Assembly (NCBI GenBank): GCA_019096065.1
Contig: JAGUCH010000001.1
Span: 14,880,001 to 14,944,000, forward strand
From: Paracyclopina nana
Taxonomy: Eukaryota > Arthropoda > Copepoda > Cyclopoida > Cyclopettidae
Reading direction: 5' to 3'
DNA: 64,000 bases
The notes under the pieces were generated by a model. It was not told where the DNA came from, searched no databases, and was given only the letters and a program-made list of their open reading frames with translations. The position numbers were made by a program, and so were the translations under genes. This document shows, piece after piece, positions 25,201 to 35,009 of this stretch (position 1 is its first letter; each line of letters begins with the position of its first letter).

Positions 25201-28200
25201 GAGTACGTCGTTGACCGGGCAAAGTATCCACATAGTACGCATATATCCATGTTCCTCAAGTTGCGCGCGCGTCAACTGGAAGGCATTATAGAGCCTCTTC
25301 TTGGGTTTACCAGCCCACATGTACCAAAGCAGATGTGTACTGTCGGTTTCCCTTTCCTAATGATTAATGCATCATTGCCTTGTTCGTTTTTGCACATTCG
25401 AGGCGCCCTAAAATCCAGCCAGCCATTCACAGTAGTGAAATGGATGGCGGGGTTCAATTTGTCAGCTGCACTGAGAGGCCAACAAAAAAGTCCTAAAAGC
25501 ATTTTATAGAGGGCTTTTCCCTGTCATGCGCTGTGCATAATGAAAAACGGGTCATGTCAAAGTGATGTGGCTACAAGAACCAGTTGAGAATTGGGCTGAG
25601 CTGGACTAGCTTTCGGGCAAAATGGCCAATTTGCCAAGTTCTCCCAAGTTGGAAACGCGCGACGACCTAACAGAATAATTCTGATCAGCACTTCTCTGTC
25701 GGGAAGCCAAGGCCATAATTTTGGGTGCGAAAGATGCCAAGATGAGGCTGTTCAATTTCTGGCTACTCTAGCGCGAAAAACACCCTTATAAAGCCTTATC
25801 TATTCCAACTTTATGGGGCCTTTTTTTAAAACTTAGTTAGGCCTAACTTTGAGAGATTCCTCTCTTCTTTTTGATCAAGTCTGGAGTGTGTGAGCTGGCA
25901 ACCGTGTCATCACTTCACGTAAAAATGGCCGTTTCGTGAAAGATGACAAAGAACGTGACGCTTTTCAGCATTGCCATCAAAATGCTAAGATGGTCGCGTG
26001 TGTGCGGCCAAGCCAATTTCTTTTTAGCACAACCGTATGGAGCCATATATGCTTAGGAGTGAAAATGCTTTTTTAGCCCAGGTTTATTAAGGGACGTTAA
26101 AGCTGGCTGGGATGACAAATCACGCTTCATCTATATGCATGCCATAAAAAATGCAGCGTTTTGTAAACAGCGGAGAATGACAGCGAAAACTGCACGTAGC
26201 GTTCCTGATATAGCAGCTTCTACAAAAAGTGACACTCCTTGAGGAATTGCACCCCAAATGGTTTATAGAAAAAGAGTTGACAATGGCTTAGTCTTTCGCA
26301 AGTTTTGCATAGTCACGCTATTTAAATAGCTCATAACATAAAACGTATTTAAATAGCCGCTATTTAAATACATGCAGAGGCTATTTAAATACATTTTATG
26401 CTATGAGCTATTTAAATAGCGTGACTATGCAAAACTTGCGAAAGACTAAGCCAGTGACAGAAAAATTAGGGCAAATCACGTCACCGTTTAACAGTGAAGC
26501 CGGGAGTTTTGCGACAGCAACTATGATATAAGGTTGTGTGCTCGCGCATTCGCTAGCTTGCCTTTAGTTGCTTTCACTACTTTGCTCTGGAGCCGTAAAA
26601 GCTAGAATGAAGTTGGTGGAGGAGAAAAAAGGCTGCAGAATGAAAAGCAAAGTCTTTCACCACACACACTCTTCTTCTGTGTAAGGGGAAATGAAGCTGA
26701 GACTATATTGACTAAAACACAAAATTGTGTGTACCAGATTCGACGGAAAAAACTAGAGGAGAAGCTGTATACGTACTGTGGCAGCATTTTTTTGTGCCTA
26801 GTCAATTTCACGCCATTAGTCGTCAATGCAGTGGGATTGCACTGCAAAAGTAGAGGGCTTTCTAGATTTTGCAAACAGAAATACAGCATAGCTGCAAGCA
26901 AATCTCGCATGGCCTAGATGTGTCCAATATCCTTTGAGTACCTTTTGGCATAACCATGATAATTGGGGAAGCTCTCGCAGAATGCTGTAGTAGTAGTAGT
27001 CTTGACATCTCAGTCCTTGCTTGAAGAAGGGCTTGTAGGTCTTTGTGTCCGCAAAATTTGCCCACAATTCTCAAGAAGCGCTAGCTCCTGATATGCAAGA
27101 GCATATACTATTCATTCCTTATTTCTTTCCTTGTTGGCAGCATCATCATATTAGGCCATTTAGAATGCATATTCCAGATTTAACGACTTTTCTTTAATGG
27201 CCACATTTCAGAGCTGGAGGCCGCGCACGCATCTGGCAAAATCGCCAGCCTCATTACCGTGGAATCAGGACACTCAATAGGCACAAGTCTGGCCGTGCTT
27301 CGGATGTTTCACCGTCTGGGTGCTCGATCTCTCACTCTGACCCACAACTGTAACACGCCATGGTATTAGATATGCGAGCTGCCAAATGCATGCCATTTGT
27401 TGTGTGCTTTTCTTACTCAAATACTTTCAGGGCTGACTGCTCGAAAGCGGATGCTCCTGGCAATGGCCCTGAACACAACGGATTAACCCAATTTGGCCGC
27501 GTAAGACAGTTTCTGCATTCAATGCTGTGCTTACAAAAATAGTATCCTCTTGCAGACTGTGATAGAAGAGATGAACCGTTTGGGCATGATTGTAGATCTG
27601 TCCCACAGCTCAATGCAAACCGCACTTGACACCCTGGCCGTCAGTGATGCTCCTGTGATATTCTCTCATTCTTCGGCGCAAGCCATGTGTAATTCCTCCA
27701 GAAACATACCAGACAACATCCTAAGGCTCGTGGTAAGGATTTTTTCTCCTTGAGCAAAAAAGTTGACTAGAATTTCGCATTGTCAAACGTGATGGATGAG
27801 GTTTCGCAGCTTGCTACTAGGTCGTCCTCATGCGGAGATTGTACTACATGCGTGTAGCAAAGCCGAAAAATGGATAAGCAGCCTGCCAAATGATATGCAT
27901 TTGCGAGCTTTTCCTTATTGATTTTACGAGAACATATCTTTGATAACAATTGTCACTTAAGAAGCACTGAAATCGACCATCTGTCTCTTTCCAGGGAGAG
28001 AAAAAGGGCCTTGTCATGGTTAACTTTTTCTCCTACTTCCTCACCTGTTCCAACCATTCCACCATAAATGACGTCATCAGTAAGATACATTTTATTCTGC
28101 GAAAAAACCGTACTTTTTCACAACTTGGCCATGTTCTAGCTCATTTGAACCATATACGAAGAGTGGCAGGCGTTGACCACGTGGGCTTAGGAGCCAGCTA

Positions 28201-29914
28201 CGACGGAATAAACTCGTGAGTAGTTGTGTCCTTATGATAATAATCAGTTTTCCGCGCCAAATGCCTATGGTCTCGAGATGCGTAGAAGGGTTGGAATGTT
28301 GAAAAGGAGGCCGGCTTGTCTGGAATGTGAGATAGACTCATGTGGACGATTTTTCAGACGTAAAAATGTCAATTCTCGACTATGTCACTCACCTCGCGCT
28401 GGCTTCCTCAAATAAAGCTAGAATTTTATTTTTCCTGCCGAAAAATTAGCATAACTAAAATGGCAAAATTCTGTAGCATTCCATCTCGAGCATATCATCA
28501 ACTTACGCTAACTGGTTTCACGAGCTCTGCCTCATAAACTGACGTTTCTGCTGATTTAGCTGCTAAGGAGCGTGCTCAAATTTGCATATCCTCAATTCAG
28601 CGGAAAAAAATAGTTATTTGTCATGCATCATCCCGCAAGCTTTGATCTTTAGTCCGGCAAAAAAAAATAAGCTTTGGCCCTGCCGCAAATCGCATTACAC
28701 CCATTCAAAGGGGTTAGTAGCGAATATTCACCGATCGCCTATTGCAGAACTCCGGTGGGCCTTGAGGATGTGTCGAAATACCCAGCTCTGTTCGTTTCCC
28801 TCCTCGCGAGCGGTTCGTGGTCGCCAGAGGACCTGAAAAAGCTCGCTGGACTCAACTTCCTTCGAGTTTTCAAAGAAGTCGAAAAGGTAGGAGAGAATAC
28901 CATCATCGATCTGCAGCTGCTACTCTATGCTTTTCTCGTTTTTGTCTGAAATCCTTGAGTTATTGCCGTCAATTTTGCTCTAGACTAAAGCTTTCGTTTC
29001 CGCCTTTGCTTTGGGCCTTTATGCCTGCTGGCAAAAGAGGCTGACATCCTTGTTTGTGTCGTGCCAATGCCTTAAGGCCGCTGGATCACGGAGAGTACAC
29101 TTGCCATCTAGAAATCGTAACAATTTTCGGAGGCAACGAATTTGGTTATCTGCACACGCTCAGCACATAATTCATGCTCAGAGCCCAAATTGTCTTCTTC
29201 GAAGGATGGCTTATTAGTGATCCCCTCGCACACATTCTTTTCCATGGGCAGCTTTTATTAAGCACTAGCGCAAATCTTTTGCCAGCTCATACTTGAAAAA
29301 GCTTATATTGATGGACAATTATGGGCAGTATCTCCCAGTTTGCATTGCATGCGTTTGGCAAGTTTAAAAGATGCTGTGCACTACGTAATTATCGGTTCGA
29401 TAATTGAGACGATAGAACCACACAGCAATTTTGAGTTAAGCAGGTCTCTAAAATGTTGCATTGCTCGAAGCATTTCTGAATAGGAAAGCTATTTCGCGAC
29501 AAGTAGGTTGCGTGAATGCAAAGCTTATTGTTCCGCTATGCCGCTGAGAGGAAAAAGCGAGCAATTTCTGTTGCATTATAAAATTGAAAGCGATTCACTA
29601 TTTTTAGCTCAATTTTCTCTTGTGTTGAAAGCTCCCGTAATAGACTTTTTGAATATTAGTCTTTCTTTATAGCTTAAAACAGTTGAAAATGTGCATCGAA
29701 AATGGAGCTAGTAAGAATAACGTGTAGTAAAAGAGCTAGCTTATGTCTTTGAGGATTTCAGATAAAAAATGGTCTCTTTTTTTTCTCTCTTGCTCGAAGG
29801 TGGCCATATCTTATTCTTCAGGTTAGCCGAGAGTACTACAAAAAAACGCCGCAAGAAAAGCAAATCCCGAGTAAGGACCTTGGTGACAATACTGAGTGCA
29901 AGACAGAATACTAA
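13349..29914 (+). CDS. membrane dipeptidase with giant Arg/Glu-rich helical N-terminal region (12-exon model)
   Basis: Exons: 13349-16210, 22029-22302, 22452-22647, 23827-23983, 24587-24719, 27212-27362, 27431-27500, 27556-27732, 27995-28079, 28140-28215, 28748-28886 and 29822-29914. Every junction is GT-AG and phase-compatible, giving 1470 residues. Exon 3 holds one hydrophobic helix ([19 protein letters not shown]). Exons 4-12 form a complete renal-type dipeptidase, a zinc enzyme that cleaves dipeptides: HNDLP (H1112, D1114), VESGH (E1225), VDLSH (H1298) and FSHSSA (H1319). The last two histidines are 21 residues apart, as in mammalian DPEP1. The C terminus (DNTECKTEY) has no hydrophobic tail, so a type II membrane anchor with an extracellular catalytic domain is inferred, unlike GPI-anchored DPEP1. 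The dipeptidase part is secure. Its joining to exon 1 across a 5.8 kb intron rests on phase match and the lack of an early start codon in exon 2. Confidence 0.75.
14761..14940 (+). repeat. six tandem copies of a 30-bp coding repeat
   Basis: Six contiguous 30-base units encode KERLE(F/Y)ERRE. The first two units carry Phe (TTT) at the sixth position and the last four carry Tyr (TAC). Other differences are mostly synonymous (GAG/GAA-CGC, CGC/AGG). This indicates recent in-frame tandem duplication inside the charged helix of exon 1. Less regular copies flank it on both sides. Confidence 0.9.
16211..22028 (+). other. intron 1 of the dipeptidase gene, or a spacer if there are two genes
   Basis: 5.8 kb of AT-rich sequence between the GTAAGC donor and the TTTCCAG acceptor. 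I see no exon with support. A 96-codon frame at 17718-18008 has no recognisable motif. If exon 1 and the dipeptidase belong to separate genes, this stretch would have to contain both a terminator and a new promoter. Confidence 0.45.
24090..24290. mobile_element. MITE-like inverted-repeat element, copy 1 (degenerate)
   Basis: The left end GGCTTAGTCTTTCGC... is mirrored at the right end by ...GCGAAAGACTAAGTCC. Further inside, AGTCACACTATTTCAATAGC on the left faces GCTATTTAAATAGCGTGACT on the right. No coding capacity. It lies in the intron after the exon ending at 23983. The same termini recur at 26283-26454, which supports a mobile family. The arms carry mismatches and no clear target duplication is visible, so this looks like the older copy. 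Confidence 0.75.
24155..24237 (+). repeat. four 21-bp tandem units inside MITE copy 1
   Basis: The unit GCTATTTAAATACATTCAGAT recurs four times head to tail (starts at about 24155, 24176, 24197 and 24218) with one or two changes per unit; the last unit is a base shorter. Copy 2 holds related but fewer units. The core ATTTAAAT is itself palindromic. Confidence 0.8.
26283..26454. mobile_element. MITE-like inverted-repeat element, copy 2 (well preserved)
   Basis: A 172-bp non-coding element whose ends are near-perfect inverted repeats of about 50 bases: TGGCTTAGTCTTTCGCAAGT on the left and its complement before 26453 on the right, continuing inward through CATAGTCACGC, ATTTAAAT and AGCTCATA. 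Both sides are flanked by TGACA (26278-26282 and 26455-26459), a possible 5-bp target-site duplication. It can fold into one long hairpin. It lies in the 2.5 kb intron after the exon ending at 24719, about 2 kb from copy 1. It belongs to a non-autonomous DNA transposon family that I cannot name. Confidence 0.85.
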
Positions 29915-30989
29915 TCAGAGCCATGCGTTTTTTTCAAATTGGTGCCAAACCCGATATTCTAGAAGAAGAGTGAATTTCTCACAAGAAACCGTCCACAACT
30001 TGAATGAAATACTGTATTAGCCTGTCGATAGTTAAGCTAGCAAACTGATGTTTTTGATACGGGACATACAAACTACAACAACCATAAACTATATGCCAAT
30101 TGTAGTAATTATGCTATAACTTATTACTGCCAATTACATGCAACTGCAATTCCTTAAAAGATTAAATGTTAACAACACTGCCAAATAAAAGAAGAATATG
30201 TAAATCACAAGGTTCAGAAATAGTACTTTCGTGCTGCAACAATACAACTGGCAACAACAGGAAATTCGCCTTCGTGACGCAAAGCCGCTATCCATAAGCC
30301 TTTTTTTCAAGGAAGAGCTTTCAGTCGTTCTTAATTTGCAGGCTAGGTGGCGCTATAGCTTCTACACAAGTACCCTCAGGTCCATATTTCTTTTGCCCTT
30401 TTAGCATCGGTTGATTGCTGACTGCGGCTGTATTTTTAGGGTCGCCTGTGCATGACACTTCTAATGGCCAGGGACTACCTTAAAAAATCTTATTTTTAAA
30501 ATCCATTCATTGCAACTTCATGAATTAGGTCTTTTGAAGGGCTCTCAGAAAAACTGAAAATGTCAGCATTGAGTCGTAGCAAGTAATATTCAATTTTCCC
30601 ATAATGATGATGATGGAGGGCGCAAGCGAATTCCAATACCTAGTAATAATATCTAGTGAAGCTTGAATGACTGTATGCGCTCCTTTCTCCTTTTCTTTTC
30701 ACAGCATATCTAACCCGATTTTCGATGAATTATCCTGCCACTCAACTTTGGAATAACTTATGGATGTGTGTGTATTCACAGGCTTAGGATAAAATCACAG
30801 TTGAAAAGGAATGATTAAAATTGATATAGAAGAATTGCTTTTGAGGCTGCAACAGTAGTCCTCACATTGAGCGAAAATTGAACTTGGATAGCGGAGAATT
30901 GGCAATGGTTTTTCTTGGCAATTCATGCGTACAGCTCGATTAATATCCCTCGTATTGATGCGGCAGTGAGGCAATTGAGCTGTTGATCA
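29915..30989. other. convergent spacer between the dipeptidase and SMYD genes
   Basis: 1.1 kb between two genes that end toward each other, so it should hold both 3' untranslated regions. AATAAA at 30184-30189 is a candidate polyadenylation signal for the dipeptidase gene. No coding feature is supported. Confidence 0.45.
30184..30189 (+). promoter_or_regulatory. candidate polyadenylation signal (dipeptidase gene)
   Basis: AATAAA, 270 bases after the TAA at 29912-29914. Position and strand fit, but the hexamer is common in AT-rich DNA. Confidence 0.4.
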
Positions 30990-33462
30990 TCAGTTATTCT
31001 TTGCGTTCTCGAACCTGTAGCATGTGATGAGGTCTTTGGCGAAATCCTTGGCGACATCTTTCTTTGAAATAAAGGTCACTTCGTCAATCTCTCCCGTCCG
31101 GAATCGGTATTCGGCGACCTTCACGAAAGGCTTGATCAAATCCTTGAGGATTTTCCCCCGGTTTCTGGAGGCACCCGGATCTAGGCTACTCAACGTTTCC
31201 AGCAAGTTTAAGGAGAGCACCGTCAACCGAATCCACTCGAAAATGGTTGGGTCTTGCTTTGACGATTGCACAACGAGAAGTTTCAGCAGCACAAACTTAA
31301 CCTAGGAAAACAACGCATGGGGGAGACGCATTTATTAATTAGGCAAAAACAGAAGTTATGTTGCACTCAAATTTCCTAAGATGGCAAAACATGTGTGTCG
31401 TCGCATAAAGCTGACTTCCCCTCGCGGCCATACTTTCTTTGTAACTACATGGGAGCATATTGCATTATTATTATTATGTATAGTGGCTCTTTGCAAGTAG
31501 CTAGTTTGCCGCGAGGTGCTACAACACCAATTGTCATTCAAATGACGTGGAGTGGGAAAAAGAAAAAGCCTACCGCTATATTGCTAGTATAAGAGCATAT
31601 CTTGAGAAGTATAGGGCTAGTGTAGCCTGACGTGGCAGCTACGTTTGCTGTACATTTGCCACCGCAGTACATTCCTCTTTGTCCTAATTGCGTGCTCACT
31701 TGGCACCTCTAACGTAGCGAAAAATCCGTGAAATTGCCACGGGATAATGACCGGCGCAAGTCATATAGTAAAAGGTAATGACATAACTAAGCCAAGGTGG
31801 CCAGAATTTTTTGGCCTGCTTAAGAGCAGTGCTAAAACTAGAATGCATCGATGCTTTTAAGGCCTAGCTCGTAATAAATGCAACACGAAAGCAAAAGATC
31901 GGAAGTGCGTAAAATACACCACTGTAATAAAGGTTGGGTATTATCCAGGCTCTCTTAACGCGCTGCATATAGTAGTTTATCATGTCCTTACATATGGAAC
32001 ATATTGTATATGGTACCTGCGTGACGAGATAATGCTTGAAGTGAAAAACAGACGTGAGCTCCTTGATAACATGCTCAAGTAATTTGACCTCAGGCGGATC
32101 TGATGTATTGTTCCTATAATCGAAAGCAGGCATATAGATGTATTTTTGTGTTGTGTCAATCATAATAAGCGCGAGAGATGATGCCATTACCTGATAATGC
32201 GCAGACCTTCCTCCAGCAGCACTTCTACCTGGCCTTTATCAAGGCTTGCGTCACAACTCGTGCACACCCATTTGGAAGAAGCCCCTGGCACAGGACCAGA
32301 AGGCAGGAGAAGACCTTTGTTCGACTCCATGGCTGTCGTAGGGTCATAGAGGCCACATGTGGTGCATCTGATGGCAGATGAGAAAGTGTCCAGCTCAGTG
32401 GGATCCAAGCACCTTTTGCATTGGCAGACAAACGACCAGTGCTCTTTCAGCAGTTCTCCTCGTGCAGGGGAGCCAATGTTGATGCCCACGTACCTATTAT
32501 CAAATCAGGATCATACCAAATCACCACTTTTTGCGTTTTAAATAGTACCTCGTGGTGATTTCCTCCCCTTTTGCAATTTTGACTTGAGCTCGCACGTCTA
32601 ACGGGAATCCTTGCGAGCTGTCATTGATGATGCATTTTGCGTTTGCCACGCAACAGTGGTTGAGCATGCAATAGCGTCCGTAAAGGCCAGAGCCATCATT
32701 GCCAGGCTTCTCCAGAGATTTCGCGTTGTTGAACAATTGGCCGATGGCAGTCCGCACTATGTCTTTCGAGGACAGAAATCGATTCATGCCCATATTGGCC
32801 CAAATCGTCTCCGTCATGTCAGCCTCAAAGTGCATTATTTTGCTCGTTGGCGCGTCCGTGCTGTAGAAACCATACAGTGGCCTCTCAGTTTCCAAATCCT
32901 GATAGCTCGAGTGGCCTTTGAGGCCGAGAAGTAGCAACCTAAGAGGGCTTATCGAGGCCAGTTGGACGAGCAGAGGTGGAACTTCGGTGTGCGAGTGTCT
33001 AGCGGGTTTCTGCGTTTTGTCCGCGGCTTTGAATCCGATTTGCGTGAATACAGGGCATTCCAGCCTGCGATGCCAGGAGTGTTCCTCGCGTTCCACGCAC
33101 TTGTCTCCGCACACGGGGAAATTGCAGTCGATACATCTCACGCTTCCATCCACGGCTTGAAGGCACTCGACGCACACAATCTGCTGCTGTCTTGAGGGGC
33201 CGACCACGAGTGGCATGTCTCTGAGGATGAGCTCCGTGACCTCTATGTCCCGAGTGGCCTCTGCATATCTCCCCTTGAGCGGGGACTGTCTGATCCGAAA
33301 CGGAAGGCAAGCACCGGTCACCTCGTCGTAATGGTTGCGAAGATGTGATCTTGAGCAGAAAGCCACGAGGCCGCATTGAGGACACTTTTGAGTGCATCGA
33401 GGTCGGCAGCACCAGACGCAGTCGTCCTCGGCTGCTGCTGATATTTGCTCCTGCTCTTGCAT
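30990..33462 (-). CDS. SET and MYND domain protein (SmydA-like)
   Basis: Four exons on the minus strand: 33462-32549, 32493-32191, 32113-32017 and 31301-30990, giving 541 residues with matching phases (2, 2, 0). It starts MQEQEQISAAAEDDC. A Cys/His cluster at about residues 15-52 (CVWC, CPQC, AFCSRSH) and a second one at about 95-137 (CVEC, CIDC, CGDKC, EEHSWHRRLEC) are MYND-like zinc modules. SET-domain signatures follow: LNHCCVANAKC near residue 268 and GEEITTRY across the exon 1-2 junction, then the post-SET Cys motif CQCKRC. SMYD proteins are protein lysine methyltransferases, but the Pro of the usual NHxCxPN motif is Ala here, so activity is uncertain. The split SET and C-terminal helical region fit arthropod SmydA proteins. 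Confidence 0.85.
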
Positions 33463-35009
33463 CCTCTAAGGCCGGGAATCAACAGAATACTGAACCAAGA
33501 AGCTCCTTGTCGCCGTCGTCGTCGTCGCCGTCGTCGTCGTCGTTGTTGAGGCCGCGGCCAACACTCCATCGAGGCCAGATCGACTACGCAACTGCGGCGC
33601 AAAGTATAGGGTGCCACCTCAAAGGCTTATGGGCCATGGTAGCAGGAGAAAGCTACATAAGCAGATACACATCTAGCAACTACTCGTATATGCTGCTACT
33701 CTATATGTTGTAGTAGACCTCTGCATGGCATATGGAAATTTGCGTGACCGCGGCGGCCGCGCCGCTTACAAACGTGTATTGTTGCAAGCATGCGAGACAC
33801 CCGATATTGTATCTTACGCGCGCAGCCAAGCTGCATCTCTGCAGCCTTTTGACAGCCTAAGGCTTCTCCTCGCGGCTTCTAGCCAAGTGTACTGCACTTG
33901 AAGGTGGTCATATGGAAGAGTGTCTTGAAATCTGCATGATATGATGATGATGTCGGTCACAAGACCACCGTCGACGATAGCTGCTGCTGCTACTTCCACA
34001 CCAAGGCCGACTAGCCAACAGCTAGCGTGTACGTGGTGGCCTTTCTTTTTCTCCGAGCTGTTGGAGCAAGCAGCCTTTCTACCACCAAACGCCGAATTTT
34101 CCGCCCAAAACCTAGTTGAGGCGGCGAGTAGGAGAGTGGCTCAAATATGCTTGGTGTAAGAAGGTTGACAGAGTTTTTAAAGGGACCCTCTGCATCATTT
34201 ATTCGACATGCTTGACGGATTGCCAAGGTTACACTTCCTTCATAGTGCAGGGCAATTTTCCGTCAAAGAAACCATAATACTCTAAAATATCGCTTGCGGA
34301 TTCACTGCTACGGTTTATTTTGAGAAAATACGGTAAGGTGAAACAACCTGCATGTTGTGTATCAAATAAAAATACCACTTCTCCTAATGGGCTTTTTTAA
34401 CTAGTGCTAACTAGGGCAGGGAGAATTAGGGATCTTTTTTCCGCCTCAAGCGTGTTTTGAAAAGTCTGTATTATGATTATGTGTACTAGAGCTGCCGGAT
34501 GAATACCTTTACAACGCAAATAGCGCGTTTTGTCAATCACCATCATCTCTTGCATAGCTCCGTGAGAAAGCATGCAGCCAGTAGTTGTTACTTGCAGTAC
34601 ACTATATTACATGTCGAGGAATATATCTGGAAAGAGAAAGTTGCACTCCACGACGAGTGTGGGTCAACCCAGCAAAGCGCACCAACGAGCACTTATTCGA
34701 CTACTATTTAAGACAGATATCTCTCCCTCTAGGTGTATTTATATACTCACTAGAAACCTGGCTGACTTTCCCACGAGTAGCAGAGAAGTGCGATTTTCCC
34801 GCACCGATTGGCGAATATCGAGAGCTTTTACATGTTTTGAAAGCACCGCAATAATCTTATCTTTGCCGCATTGCTTCAGTGTTGTATTTTCTTTTTTAAT
34901 AGCATTGCATGATTGCATGCACTCCCTAGGCCATATAATAGCTCGGCTAAATTGAACAACTTTTGATGACCGCATAGCTTTGCTTTGTTTTTTACCAACG
35001 CACACTTCT
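33463..35009. other. spacer between SMYD and COG2
   Basis: 1.5 kb between two genes in tandem on the minus strand. It should hold the SMYD promoter and 5' leader and the COG2 3' untranslated region. A trinucleotide repeat lies just upstream of the SMYD start. No coding feature is supported. Confidence 0.4.
33511..33548. repeat. CGT/CGC trinucleotide microsatellite
   Basis: About twelve consecutive CGT, CGC or TTG triplets, 50-90 bases upstream of the SMYD start codon, so probably in its 5' untranslated region or promoter. Confidence 0.8.

Noticed and set aside
25108-25509. Overlapping open frames on both strands in the dipeptidase intron
   Set aside because: No domain recognised, no splice phase fit to the neighbouring exons; possibly a worn repeat remnant.
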